Origin: Nocardioides potassii
GTDB taxonomy: Bacteria; Actinomycetota; Actinomycetes; Propionibacteriales; Nocardioidaceae
Direction of reading: 5' to 3'
Length of the DNA stretch: 64,000 bases
Assembly (NCBI RefSeq): GCF_021648885.1
Contig: NZ_JAKJHZ010000003.1
Span: 248,001 to 312,000 of the forward strand
This document shows positions 16,717 through 25,225 of this stretch, piece by piece (the stretch's first letter is position 1; each line of letters starts with the position of its first letter). The notes below the pieces were generated by a model. That model did not search any database. It saw only the letters and a list, made by a program, of their open reading frames with translations, and was not told the DNA's origin. The position numbers and the translations under genes are program-made.

Positions 16717-17187
16717 ATGAGCGACCAGCAGGGCACTCCGCGGCCCGACGACGAGACCCAGCCCGTACGCCCGGAGGGTGCAGCGGCACCCCTTCCCGAA
16801 CCGCCCGGCACCGCCCCGGCCGCCACGACCTCGGCCCCGGGCGAGGCACCCGAGCCGGCGCCGGTGGCCCGGCGCGGCTTCCGGGAGCGGTTCCGCACGC
16901 TGCGCGGGACCAGCGGCCGGGACCGGACCTACGGCCTCGCCGCCCTCATCGCGTCCGCCCTCGCCGGTGTCATCGTCGGGGGCCTCGGCCTGGCGACCTT
17001 CCACGCGATCACCCACGACGGGCCGGGGGACCGGTTCGACCGCGAGGGATGGGTGCAGCGGCGCGAGGACCGGGGCGGGCCCGGGTTCGGTGGGCCGGGC
17101 GGCGGCATGCACGGCGGTCCTCCGGGCATGCCCGGCCAGGTCGAGCCCACCACGCCGCCCGAGGAGGAGGACGGCTCGAACAGCTGA
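16717..17187 (+). CDS. Single-pass membrane protein of unknown function
   Basis: 156 aa. A disordered Pro/Ala/Glu-rich N-terminus (~50 residues), a basic stretch (RRGFRERFRTLRGTSGRDRTYG), one membrane helix (LAALIASALAGVIVGGLGLATFHAI, ~72-96), then an extracytoplasmic tail rich in Gly, Asp, Met and Pro (GGPGFGGPGGGMHGGPPGMPG). No known domain. Positive residues before the helix predict a cytoplasmic N-terminus. Codon use is normal for the window (GC-rich third positions), which supports a real gene. It lies between the divergent YCII/sigma operon and hrpA; no functional link is evident. Confidence 0.65.
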   Translation: MSDQQGTPRPDDETQPVRPEGAAAPLPEPPGTAPAATTSAPGEAPEPAPVARRGFRERFRTLRGTSGRDRTYGLAALIASALAGVIVGGLGLATFHAITHDGPGDRFDREGWVQRREDRGGPGFGGPGGGMHGGPPGMPGQVEPTTPPEEEDGSNS

Positions 17188-17246
17188 CGTGTCAGGGGTT
17201 CACCGATTCAAACCGGTTGCCGCCGTGGGCGAGAATGTCGCCCGTT

Positions 17247-20200
17247 GTGAAGATCACCTATCCCGCCGAGCTGCCGGTCTCCGCGCGCCGCGACGACATC
17301 GCCGCGGCGATCCGAGACCACCAGGTCGTCATCGTGGCCGGCGAGACCGGGTCCGGGAAGACGACGCAGCTGCCCAAGATCTGCCTCGAGCTCGGCCGCG
17401 GCCTCGGTGCGTCGGGCGGCGGCAAGCTCATCGGCCACACCCAGCCGCGCCGGATCGCCGCCAGGTCGGTCGCCGAGCGGATCGCCGACGAGCTCGGCAC
17501 GGAGCTCGGCGACGTCGTGGGCTACCAGGTCCGCTTCACCGACCGGACCTCGCGCGCGAGCCGGGTCAAGCTGATGACCGACGGCATCCTGCTGGCCGAG
17601 CTGCAGCGCGACCGCGACCTGCGCAAGTACGACACGATCATCATCGACGAGGCCCACGAGCGCAGCCTCAACATCGACTTCCTCCTCGGCTACCTCAAGC
17701 GCCTGCTGCCGCGCCGGCCCGACCTCAAGCTCGTCATCACCAGCGCGACCATCGACGTCGACCGCTTCGCGAAGCACTTCGACGCCCCGGTGGTCGAGGT
17801 CTCGGGCCGTACCTACCCGGTCGAGATCCGCTACCGCCCCCTGCTGGCCCTTCGAGACGGCTCGTCCCTCGCCTCCTCAGGAACCGACAAAGCAGAGCGC
17901 GACGAGGAGGGGGAGCTCGTCCAGCGCGACCAGACCGAGGCGATCGTCGACGCGGTGCGCGAGCTGTCGGCCGAGGGTCCGGGCGACGTGCTGGTGTTCC
18001 TGCCCGGCGAGCGGGAGATCCGCGACACCGCGGACGCCTTCGACGCCCTCAAGAGTGATCGGCTGGAGATCGTGCCGCTCTACTCCCGCCTCAGCGCGGC
18101 CGACCAGCACAAGGTCTTCTCCAGCCACCCGTCCACGGTGCGCCGCGTCGTACTGGCCACCAACGTCGCCGAGACCTCGCTGACGGTCCCCGGGATCGCG
18201 TACGTCGTCGACACCGGCGTCGCGCGGATCAGCCGCTACTCCGTGCGCACGAAGGTGCAGCGGCTGCCGATCGAGCCGATCAGCCAGGCGTCGGCCAACC
18301 AGCGCTCCGGGCGCTGCGGCCGCGTCTCCGACGGCATCGCGATCCGGCTGTACTCGGAGGAGGACTTCGAGGGCCGCCCTGAGTTCACCGACCCCGAGAT
18401 CCTCCGCACCAACCTGGCCAGCGTCATCCTGCAGATGGCCTCGCTGCGGCTCGGCGACATCGCCCGCTTCCCCTTCGTCGAGCCGCCCGACCGTCGCAAC
18501 GTCAAGGCCGGCACCGACCTGCTCGAGGAGCTCGGCGCCGTGCAGGTCGGCGCACCGTCGCAACGTCATACGGACGGGGCAACCGCTCGCCCCGACCGCA
18601 TGACGTCCCGGAGGGGCGGACGACAGGGCGAGGGGCGGGCGCCCGGCCTGCGCCTCACCGACGTCGGCCGCCGGCTCGCCCGCCTGCCGATCGATCCCCG
18701 ACTGGGCCGGATGATCCTCGAGGCCGAGCGCCTGGGCTGCGTCCGCGACGTGCTGGTCATCGCCGCGGCGCTGTCGATCCAGGACCCGCGCGAGCGCCCG
18801 GAGGAGCAGCGCCCACAGGCCGACCAGCTCCACGCCCGCTTCACGCACGAGTCCAGCGACTTCCTCACCTGGCTCAACCTCTGGCGCCACATCAAGCAGC
18901 AGCAGAAGGAGCTCTCGTCGAGCGCCTTCCGCCGGATGTGCAGGCGCGAGTTCCTCAACTACATGCGCATCCGCGAGTGGCAGGACTACGAGTCCCAGCT
19001 GCGCCAGGTCGCCAAGGAGATGAAGCTCGAGGTCGGGCACCCCTCCGACACGCCCGACGAGGACGGCATCCACCAGGCGCTGCTGTCGGGGCTGCTCAGC
19101 CACGTCGGCGCGCTGGAGGAGCGCGAGCAGGGCAGGCCGGGTGAGAGGCGCCCGATGCGGGAGTACCTCGGCGCCCGCAACGCCCGCTTCGCGATCTTCC
19201 CCGGCAGCGTCCTCAAGGGCCGCAACCCGGGCTTCCTGATGAGCGCCGAGCTCGTCGAGACCTCACGGCTGTGGGCCCGCCAGAACGCCGCGATCAACCC
19301 GGAGTGGGCCGAGCGCCTCGGGTCACACCTGGTCAAGCGGACGTACTCCGAGCCGCACTGGTCCCGCAAGCGTGCGGCGGTGATGGCGCGCGAGCGCGTG
19401 ACGCTGTACGGCGTCCCGCTGGTCGCCGACCGGCTCGTGCAGTACGGCCGCATCGATCCGCCGCTCGCCCGCGAGCTCTTCATCCGCCATGCGCTCGTGC
19501 AGCGCGAGTGGGACTCCCGCCACCGCTTCCTCGCCGAGAACGCCCGCCTGCTGGAGGAGGCCGAGGAGCTCGAGCACCGCGCCCGGCGCCGCGACATCGT
19601 CGTCGACGAGGAGACGCTGTTCCAGTTCTACGACGCGCGCGTGGGCGCCGACGTGGTCAGCGGGCAGCACTTCGACCAGTGGTGGAAGCGGGCGCGGCAG
19701 AAGCGGCCCGACCTGCTGACCTTCGACCCCGCCATGCTCACCAACGCGGCGGCGGGCGAGGTGCGCGAGCGTGACTTCCCGACCGAGTGGCACGACAGCG
19801 ACGAGGCCGGGCTCACCTTCCCGATCAGCTACCACTTCGAGCCGGGCGCGGCCGACGACGGCCTCACGATCGACGTACCCGTCGCGACCCTCAACCGCAT
19901 CGAGGCCGACGACTTCTCCTGGCTCGTGCCCGGGCTGCGCGAGGAGCTGGTCACCGAGCTGATCCGCTCGCTACCCAAGAACCTCCGCGTCGCTATGGTC
20001 CCCGCGCCCAACACCGCCCGCGAGTTCCTCGAGGCCACGCCGCCCGGCTCCGAGCCGCTGCTCGACGCGCTCGAGCGCTTCGCCCGCAGCACCCGCAGCC
20101 TGGTCATCGACCGCGACGCGTGGGACTGGTCCAAGGTGCCGACGCACCTCCAGCCGACCTACCGCGTCGTCACCGAGGAGGGGAAGGAGGCCGGTCGCGG

Positions 20201-21155
20201 CAAGGACCTCGACGCGCTCAAGGAGCCGCTGCGCCCGACCTTCGAGCAGGCGATGGCCGACGTCGCCTCCGACTCCGGGGTCACCGCGACCGGGCAGACG
20301 AGCTGGACCTTCGGCACGATCGACGAGTCCTTCGTCCAGCGCCGCGCCGGGCACGAGGTGCGCGGCTTCCCCGCGCTGGTCGACGAGGGCACGACGGTGG
20401 GGCTCCAGGTCCTCGCCACGCCCGAGGTGGCCGCCGCGCACCACCGCCTCGGCGTACGACGTCTCGTGCTGCTCGCGCTCGGACCGGCCGACCCCGTCGA
20501 CGACGTGCTGGCCGCGGCCGGCCTGGACCAGAGGGCCAAGCTCGCCCTGGTCGGCTCGCCGTACCCCAGCGTCGGCGACCTGCTCGACGACGTGCGCGCA
20601 GCGATCGTCGGCGAGGTGGTCGACGCGCGGCCCACCGTCCGTGACGAGGCGTCGTACGACGCCGTGGTGGCCGCGGCCCGCACCGCAGTCGCAGAGGGGA
20701 TGAGCCCGGCGGTGCACGACGTCATGCGCGTGCTGGAGGCCTGGCGCACCACCGACCGCGCGATCTCCGGGCGCGCCGACCTGATGACCCTGCCGGCGAT
20801 GACCGACATGCGCGACCAGGTCGCCCGGCTGGTCCGGCCCGGCTTCGTCGGCGAGGCCGGCACCACCCGGCTGCGCGACTACCCCCGCTACCTCGCCGCG
20901 GTCACCCACCGGCGCGAGCGGCTCGACAGCCAGGTGGCCCGCGACCGCGAGCTGCAGGACCAGCTCTCCGGGCTCCAGGACGCCTGGCTCCACGCGGTCG
21001 CCGCGCTGCCCGAGGGCCAGCCGCTCCCGCAGCACCTGCGTGACGCGCGCTGGATGCTCGAGGAGTACCGCGTCTCGCTCTTCGCCCAGCAGCTCGGCAC
21101 CCGGGAGAAGGTCAGCGACCAGCGGATCCGCAAGGTGATGGGCACGTCGGCCTGA
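17247..21155 (+). CDS. hrpA: HrpA-type DEAH-box ATP-dependent RNA helicase carrying two repeat-derived inserts
   Basis: 1302 aa from GTG 17247 (ATG 17235 is an alternative). Motifs: Walker A GETGSGKTTQ, Walker B DEAHERS, SAT motif ITSATIDVDRFA, GEREIRD, RVVLATNVAETSLTVPGI and QRSGRCGRVSDG, then the long C-terminal HrpA region (YLGARNARFAIFPGS, RTYSEPHW, VVDEETLFQFYDARV, KRPDLLTFDP). E. coli HrpA, as I recall its sequence, lines up throughout except at two points. At about residues 201-222 the family's short loop is lengthened by sequence from a repeat-like stretch (17848-17886). At about 435-465 it is lengthened by a 50-base hairpin repeat (18561-18610). Both preserve frame and fall in loops between conserved blocks, so the helicase is probably functional. 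It remodels RNA, for example stalled ribosomes. Confidence 0.93.
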   Translation: MKITYPAELPVSARRDDIAAAIRDHQVVIVAGETGSGKTTQLPKICLELGRGLGASGGGKLIGHTQPRRIAARSVAERIADELGTELGDVVGYQVRFTDRTSRASRVKLMTDGILLAELQRDRDLRKYDTIIIDEAHERSLNIDFLLGYLKRLLPRRPDLKLVITSATIDVDRFAKHFDAPVVEVSGRTYPVEIRYRPLLALRDGSSLASSGTDKAERDEEGELVQRDQTEAIVDAVRELSAEGPGDVLVFLPGEREIRDTADAFDALKSDRLEIVPLYSRLSAADQHKVFSSHPSTVRRVVLATNVAETSLTVPGIAYVVDTGVARISRYSVRTKVQRLPIEPISQASANQRSGRCGRVSDGIAIRLYSEEDFEGRPEFTDPEILRTNLASVILQMASLRLGDIARFPFVEPPDRRNVKAGTDLLEELGAVQVGAPSQRHTDGATARPDRMTSRRGGRQGEGRAPGLRLTDVGRRLARLPIDPRLGRMILEAERLGCVRDVLVIAAALSIQDPRERPEEQRPQADQLHARFTHESSDFLTWLNLWRHIKQQQKELSSSAFRRMCRREFLNYMRIREWQDYESQLRQVAKEMKLEVGHPSDTPDEDGIHQALLSGLLSHVGALEEREQGRPGERRPMREYLGARNARFAIFPGSVLKGRNPGFLMSAELVETSRLWARQNAAINPEWAERLGSHLVKRTYSEPHWSRKRAAVMARERVTLYGVPLVADRLVQYGRIDPPLARELFIRHALVQREWDSRHRFLAENARLLEEAEELEHRARRRDIVVDEETLFQFYDARVGADVVSGQHFDQWWKRARQKRPDLLTFDPAMLTNAAAGEVRERDFPTEWHDSDEAGLTFPISYHFEPGAADDGLTIDVPVATLNRIEADDFSWLVPGLREELVTELIRSLPKNLRVAMVPAPNTAREFLEATPPGSEPLLDALERFARSTRSLVIDRDAWDWSKVPTHLQPTYRVVTEEGKEAGRGKDLDALKEPLRPTFEQAMADVASDSGVTATGQTSWTFGTIDESFVQRRAGHEVRGFPALVDEGTTVGLQVLATPEVAAAHHRLGVRRLVLLALGPADPVDDVLAAAGLDQRAKLALVGSPYPSVGDLLDDVRAAIVGEVVDARPTVRDEASYDAVVAAARTAVAEGMSPAVHDVMRVLEAWRTTDRAISGRADLMTLPAMTDMRDQVARLVRPGFVGEAGTTRLRDYPRYLAAVTHRRERLDSQVARDRELQDQLSGLQDAWLHAVAALPEGQPLPQHLRDARWMLEEYRVSLFAQQLGTREKVSDQRIRKVMGTSA
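17848..17886 (+). repeat. Repeat-like insert 1 in hrpA (CCCTTCGAGACGG...CTCCTCAGGAACCG)
   Basis: 39 bases with the look of the 'CTTCGAGACG...CTCCTCA' intergenic repeats common in actinobacterial genomes, here translated as residues between YRPL and RDEEGELV. Related in layout to the elements at 40396-40487 and 61640-61679. Only one copy of this exact form is in the window. Confidence 0.5.
18561..18610 (+). repeat. 50-base hairpin element, copy A, in frame inside hrpA
   Basis: 46 of 50 bases match copy B at 49891-49940. The arms ACGTCATACGG and CCGCATGACGT and the inner GGGGC/GCCCC can pair. It is translated without stop as about 16 residues (RHTDGATARPDRMTSR). Confidence 0.85.
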
Positions 21156-21198
21156 GTGCCTGCGCGGCACTCCTCGCCACGGGGCCGCGCACTCGACC

Positions 21199-21204
21199 TA
21201 CGCT
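21199..21204 (+). promoter_or_regulatory. -10 TACGCT, leaderless geometry
   Basis: TACGCT ends 6 bases before GTG 21211. Confidence 0.55.
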
Positions 21205-21210
21205 GGACCG

Positions 21211-21807
21211 GTGACCGACCGCCCCCACCACCGACCGATGACGCCGGGCGATGGCTTCTTCGCCGAGATCGCCGGTGGCGCCGATCCCGCCAAGGTCCGC
21301 GAGGCCGGTGACCTCGCCGCGACGGTCCTGGTGCGTGGCGCCCGCGACTCCGACGACCCGCGGGTCGCCGAGCGCATCGTCCACCTCGCCGAGCGCGAGG
21401 GCCTCGAGACGCTCGCGCAGGTCTGGTCGGGAGCGCCGGCCGACACGCTGGCGGGCAGCCTGTGGCGGCTGTTCCTGCTGCGCTCCTGGGTCCACGCCGC
21501 CCCGGAGCAGGTGTCGCGGGAGTACGACGCCGGGCACCGCCGCGTCGACGTCGCGCGCGTGGTGGCCGGCGTGGCCGACCCGCCCGGACCCGACGAGCTG
21601 CGCCACATGGTCGACGACGTGCTGCGCGGCATCGCGCGCGGCGACTTCGCGGTGACGCTCTTCCGGGCCGCCGCCTTCGCCCGCATCGTCGCCGCGGGCC
21701 GCGCCGGACTCGGCGAGGCGACGCACGAGGAGATCACGCGGATGCTCGCGCTGTCGGAGCAGCTCGAGGCCGCGGGACAGGTGGAAATCCGCCACTCGCT
21801 GGCCTGA
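21211..21807 (+). CDS. Conserved actinobacterial protein of unknown function
   Basis: 198 aa, predicted all-helical and soluble, with no signal peptide or membrane segment. Distinct blocks: DGFFAEIAGGADPAKVREAGDLAATVLVRGARDSDDPRVAERIVHLAEREGLETLAQVWSGAPADTLAG, SLWRLFLLRSWVHA and PDELRHMVDDVLRGIARGDFAVTLFRAAAFARIVAAGR. I remember similar uncharacterised proteins in other actinobacteria but no function. Start GTG 21211 rests on TACGCT six bases upstream. It lies 55 bases after hrpA. The 148 bases after it hold an AT-rich promoter-like box and two small hairpins. Confidence 0.78.
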   Translation: MTDRPHHRPMTPGDGFFAEIAGGADPAKVREAGDLAATVLVRGARDSDDPRVAERIVHLAEREGLETLAQVWSGAPADTLAGSLWRLFLLRSWVHAAPEQVSREYDAGHRRVDVARVVAGVADPPGPDELRHMVDDVLRGIARGDFAVTLFRAAAFARIVAAGRAGLGEATHEEITRMLALSEQLEAAGQVEIRHSLA

Positions 21808-21812
21808 CGATT

Positions 21813-21900
21813 TACAATGGAGGTCGAGTGCGTCGGGCTGTGGCAGCCCCGGGTCCCACAATTAGCCGCTACGAGCGGCCACGCGCCGTGAGGCGCTCCC
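21813..21900 (+). promoter_or_regulatory. AT-rich box TACAAT followed by two small hairpins, function unknown
   Basis: TACAAT at 21813-21818, a near-perfect -10 in a very GC-rich setting, is followed by GGGCTG-TGG-CAGCCC and GCCGCT-ACG-AGCGGC hairpins. Any transcript would start near 21825 and run toward the PemK-like gene. It could be a small RNA, a leader, or a regulated promoter for the toxin-like gene. Confidence 0.4.
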
Positions 21901-21943
21901 GGTCCGGCGCACTCGCACATGTCCGCTGGATGCCTGGGCGCTC

Positions 21944-21949
21944 TAGGCT
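21944..21949 (+). promoter_or_regulatory. -10 TAGGCT for PemK-like gene, leaderless geometry
   Basis: TAGGCT ends 6 bases before ATG 21956. Confidence 0.6.
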
Positions 21950-21955
21950 TGCCGG

Positions 21956-22411
21956 ATGACGATCGCCAGGCGCGTCCGTGCCTTCCTCTCCGGCGGCACC
22001 TCGAGCCCGGCAGCGCCGACCGAGGGAGCCCGCTACGCGCCCGAGGCCGACGGCGAGCCGGACCCGGGTGAGGTCGTGTGGGCGTGGGTGCCCTACGAGG
22101 ACGACCCGTCCCAGGGCAAGGACCGGCCGGTCCTGCTGCTCGACACGGCCGGGGCGGACGAGGGCGACGGGTGGGTCGGGCTGATGCTCAGCAGCCAGGA
22201 CCACGACCGGGACGCCGACGACGAGGCGCGCCACGGTCGTCACTGGATGGACGTCGGCACCGGCGCCTGGGACAGCCAGCGCCGGCCGAGCGAGGTGCGC
22301 CTCGACCGCCTCATCCACCTCGAGCGCGGCGCTGTCCGTCGCGAGGGAGCGGCCTTGGACGAGGTGATCTTCCGCGACGTGGTCGAGGCCTGGCGTGGCC
22401 TCTCCCGTTAG
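21956..22411 (+). CDS. PemK/MazF-like toxin-fold protein without a recognisable antitoxin
   Basis: 151 aa. After a basic, variable N-terminus (~35 residues), the block PGEVVWAWVPYEDDPSQGKDRPVLLL matches the first strand and GxxRPvlvl turn of PemK/MazF-fold proteins; VGLMLSSQDHD follows, then RPSEVRLDRLIHLERGAVRREGAALDE. MazF-type toxins are ribosome-independent mRNA endonucleases. Here no MazE/PemI-like antitoxin gene is adjacent, and the family also contains solitary, possibly non-toxic members in actinobacteria. It lies directly before the solute-binding lipoprotein gene, whose -10 overlaps its stop codon. Confidence 0.72.
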   Translation: MTIARRVRAFLSGGTSSPAAPTEGARYAPEADGEPDPGEVVWAWVPYEDDPSQGKDRPVLLLDTAGADEGDGWVGLMLSSQDHDRDADDEARHGRHWMDVGTGAWDSQRRPSEVRLDRLIHLERGAVRREGAALDEVIFRDVVEAWRGLSR

Positions 22412-22414
22412 GGT
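22409..22414 (+). promoter_or_regulatory. -10 TAGGGT for solute-binding protein gene, leaderless geometry
   Basis: TAGGGT contains the stop codon of the PemK-like gene and ends 7 bases before GTG 22422. Confidence 0.6.
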
Positions 22415-22421
22415 TCGACCC

Positions 22422-23831
22422 GTGCTCCGCCGTCCTCCCGCCCTGCGCCGCAGCGCCCTCGCCGCCTGCGCGGTGACGGTCGCGCTGTCGCTCGCCGCGT
22501 GCAGCGGGGGCAGCGAGCCGACCCCGGCCCCGAGCCCGTCCCCCACCAAGACCGCGAAGCCGAGCGAGAAGCCGCGCAAGATCACCTTCGGCGCCTACGG
22601 GAGCGACGAGGAGGTGGCCGCCTTCCAGAGCGTCGTCGACGCGTTCAACGCGAGCTCCACCACCCGGCAGGTCACGCTCAAGTCGTGGCCCGACCACGAG
22701 TCCGCCCTCGAGGCGATCCTCGCCGGCGACGCTCCCGACGCCTTCCTCACCTCGCGCATCGACCTCGGCCAGCTCGTGGGCGCCGACGCCCTCCAGCCGG
22801 TGAGCCTGCTGCTCGACGAGCGTGGTGTGGACTTCGGCGACCGCTTCTCGCGCGACGCGGTCGACGCGTTCGCGATGGACGACGAGCTGCAGTGCATGGC
22901 GTACTCCGTCTCGCCGATGGTCATCTACTACAACACCGACCTGGTCGACTTCGACAAGATGGAGCGCCGCGGGCTCGACGTGCCGTCCGCCGACGAGGAC
23001 GGCGAGCGCGACCGCTGGACGCTGGCCCAGTTCGGTGCGGCGGCGTCGTTCGCGTCCCGGAGGGGCGACACCCGCGGGGTGTGGATCGACCCGACGCTCC
23101 AGGGCCTCGCCCCGTTCATCTACTCCGGCGACGGGAAGGTGTTCGACGACGACCGCGACCCGACGTCGCTCGCCTTCTCCGACGACAACACCCGCGAGGC
23201 GCTCAGCGAGACGCTCGCGATCCTGCGCGACCCGACGGTCACCCCGACCAACGCGCAGCTCGCCCGGGCCACGCCGCTCCAGCTGTTCAAGCGCGGCGAG
23301 CTCGCGATGATCGCGGGCTTCCGCAACATCGTGCCCCAGCTGCGCGACGCCGAGGACCTCGACTTCGACGTCCTCCCGATGCCGGTCATCGACTCGCGCG
23401 CGACCGTCGGCGACATCAACGGCCTGTGCATCTCCGCCGACTCCGAGGTCGTCAACGACGCGGCCGACTTCATCGCGTACGCCGTCTCGGACGCCGCGAT
23501 CGCGACTGTGGCCAAGACGGGCTACATCGTCCCGGCCAACACCTCGGTCGCCGCGTCGGACGACTTCCTCGCGCCCGAGCAGGAACCCGCCAGCTCCGCG
23601 GTCTTCAACGCGAGCATCCGCTACATGGTGGTGCCGCCGTTCATCGACCAGCGGATGGAGCTCACCGAGGCAGTCACCCCGCTGCTCGAGCGGCTGGTGA
23701 CGGCCCCCGGCGTGCTCGACCTCGACCTCACCACCGAGCAGATCGACCAGGCCTCGCAGGAGGTCCTCTCGCCCGAGCCCGAGGAGACGGAGTCCCCGAC
23801 CGAGGACCCGTCGGAGTCGCCGACCGAGTAG
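22422..23831 (+). CDS. Family 1 (sugar-type) extracellular solute-binding lipoprotein
   Basis: 469 aa from GTG 22422, supported by TAGGGT seven bases upstream; a GTG at 22395 inside the previous gene is less likely. Signal ALAACAVTVALSLAAC with lipobox LAAC, then a Pro/Ser/Thr linker and the binding domain: ITFGAYGSDEEVAAFQSVVDAFNAS, GDAPDAFLTSRIDLGQL, AYSVSPMVIYYNTDLVDFDKM, then LFKRGELAMIAGFRNIVPQLRD. This is the family 1 pattern for oligosaccharide or similar ligands, but no permease genes adjoin. The C-terminus ends in an acidic Pro/Ser/Thr repeat (EPEETESPTEDPSESPTE), unusual for this family and perhaps a surface linker. Confidence 0.87.
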   Translation: MLRRPPALRRSALAACAVTVALSLAACSGGSEPTPAPSPSPTKTAKPSEKPRKITFGAYGSDEEVAAFQSVVDAFNASSTTRQVTLKSWPDHESALEAILAGDAPDAFLTSRIDLGQLVGADALQPVSLLLDERGVDFGDRFSRDAVDAFAMDDELQCMAYSVSPMVIYYNTDLVDFDKMERRGLDVPSADEDGERDRWTLAQFGAAASFASRRGDTRGVWIDPTLQGLAPFIYSGDGKVFDDDRDPTSLAFSDDNTREALSETLAILRDPTVTPTNAQLARATPLQLFKRGELAMIAGFRNIVPQLRDAEDLDFDVLPMPVIDSRATVGDINGLCISADSEVVNDAADFIAYAVSDAAIATVAKTGYIVPANTSVAASDDFLAPEQEPASSAVFNASIRYMVVPPFIDQRMELTEAVTPLLERLVTAPGVLDLDLTTEQIDQASQEVLSPEPEETESPTEDPSESPTE

Positions 23832-23856
23832 GTCCGATCCCCCGCGCGGGTATCCA

Positions 23857-23904
23857 GGGACATCCCGGTAGGTCGGAGGGCCCGAACACCTACCAGAACG
23901 TCCC
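23857..23904. terminator. Hairpin between convergent genes
   Basis: GGGAC...GGTAGGT at 23857-23873 pairs with ACCTACC...GTCCC at 23888-23904, with matching 5-base internal loops. It lies between the solute-binding protein and RNase D genes and reaches the first base of the RNase D stop codon. Confidence 0.6.
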
Positions 23905-25223
23905 TAGGTAGCGGGCGTGGGCGGGTCGTCCGGCTCGACGTCCGCGCCGAGGATGGCGCCGACCAGCGCGCCGGTGACCAGCTCGGCCTGCCAGGGCCGG
24001 GCGCCGAGGGCTGCGAGCTGCTCGCGCACGGCGAGCGCCAGGTCGGCCGGGTCGCGGGTGGCCGGCGGCGCCCACATCAGGCGGCGGAGGTAGTCGGGCG
24101 TCAGGAGGTTCTCGACCGGCAGGTGGTGGAGCTCGGCGAGGTTGAGCATCGCCTCGCGCGCCGCCTTGAACCGGCGGTCGGCGACCGGCTCACGGTCGGC
24201 CCACGTGCGGGGGTGCGGCGGACCGTCACCTCGAGGAGCACGTGAGGGGAGCTCGTCCTCGCTCATCTCGCGCACGCGCTGGAGGGCGTCGACCCAGGTC
24301 GCGGCGTAGCGCCCGGCCCCGCGGCCGTGGAAGCCCTGCGTCGACAGCAGCGCCCGGCGGTCGGTCGGCATCGCGGTCGCGGCCACGACGATCGCGGAGT
24401 CGGGCAGGATCCGCCCGGGCGTGACGTCGCGCTCGGCCGCGATGGCGTCGCGGGCCTCCCAGAGCGCCCGGGCGGCACCGAGCGACCGCCGTCCGCGCAG
24501 CCGGTGCACCCCGGACGTACGGCGCCACGCGTCGACGCGCACGGCCGGCTCGAAGTCGAGCAGGTGGTCGAACTCCTGGCGAGCCCACTCGGCCTTCCCG
24601 GCCTCCTCGAGCTCGGCGGCGAGGTGGTCGCGCAGCTCGACGAGGACCTCGACGTCGAGCGCGGCGTACTCCAGCCACGGCTTCGGCAGCGGACGCGTCG
24701 ACCAGTCGGCCGCGGAGTGCTCCTTGCGCATCCGCTGGCCGAGCACCGTCTCGACGAGGGTGGCCAGGCCGACGCGGGGGTAGCCGAGCAACCGGCCGGC
24801 GAGCTCGGTGTCGAAGAGGCTGGTCGGCGTCAGGCCGACCTCGCGCAGGCAGGGGAGGTCCTGCGTGGCGGCGTGGAGGATCCACTCCGACCCGGCCAGC
24901 GCCTGCTGCAGCGGCTCGAGGGTGGTCATCCCGATCGGGTCGACGAGCCAGGTGCCGGAGCCCTCGCGACGCAGCTGGATCAGGTAGGCGCGGTTGGAGT
25001 AGCGGTAGCCGGACGCGCGCTCGGCGTCGATCGCGACCGGGCCGGTGCCGGCAGCCAGCGCCGCGCTCGCCTCGGCGAGCCCGTCGTCGGTGTCGACGAC
25101 CTCGGGCAGGCCGTCTCGCAGCACCAGCAGGGGAGCGGGCTCCGCCTCCGCCTGCGGCTCGGTCTCGGGGGCGGTGTCCTCGTCGGGCTCGTTCCCGGCA
25201 GTCCCCGACTCACGGTCGGCCAT
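23904..25223 (-). CDS. rnd: Ribonuclease D-family 3'-5' exonuclease
   Basis: 439 aa. An acidic N-terminus, then the DEDDy exonuclease domain: VAIDAERASGYRYSNRAYLIQL (first DxE), HAATQDLPCLREVGLTPTSLFDTELAGRLLGY (second motif), and YAALDVEVLVELRDHLAAEL (YxxxD). One HRDC domain at about 215-300 (SGVHRLRGRRSLGAARALWEARDAIAAERDVTPGRILPDSAI) with a second helical module after it. RNase D trims tRNA and other stable RNA 3' ends. A GTG at 25229 overlaps the DUF3000 stop as GTGA, and ATG 25223 follows at once; the latter is used here. It is coupled to DUF3000, the usual actinobacterial arrangement. Confidence 0.92.
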   Translation of the reverse strand: MADRESGTAGNEPDEDTAPETEPQAEAEPAPLLVLRDGLPEVVDTDDGLAEASAALAAGTGPVAIDAERASGYRYSNRAYLIQLRREGSGTWLVDPIGMTTLEPLQQALAGSEWILHAATQDLPCLREVGLTPTSLFDTELAGRLLGYPRVGLATLVETVLGQRMRKEHSAADWSTRPLPKPWLEYAALDVEVLVELRDHLAAELEEAGKAEWARQEFDHLLDFEPAVRVDAWRRTSGVHRLRGRRSLGAARALWEARDAIAAERDVTPGRILPDSAIVVAATAMPTDRRALLSTQGFHGRGAGRYAATWVDALQRVREMSEDELPSRAPRGDGPPHPRTWADREPVADRRFKAAREAMLNLAELHHLPVENLLTPDYLRRLMWAPPATRDPADLALAVREQLAALGARPWQAELVTGALVGAILGADVEPDDPPTPAT

Positions 25224-25225
25224 GC

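Noticed and set aside
16539..17246. Longer HrpA reading from 16539
   Set aside because: This upstream frame runs through the YCII start region and the small membrane-protein gene, and the HrpA family begins at KITYPAELPVSARRDD.
21828..21959. 43-codon Arg-rich frame overlapping the PemK-like start, as a possible antitoxin
   Set aside because: Third-position GC about 67% against more than 90% in neighbours and no MazE/PemI features; kept only as a non-coding candidate.
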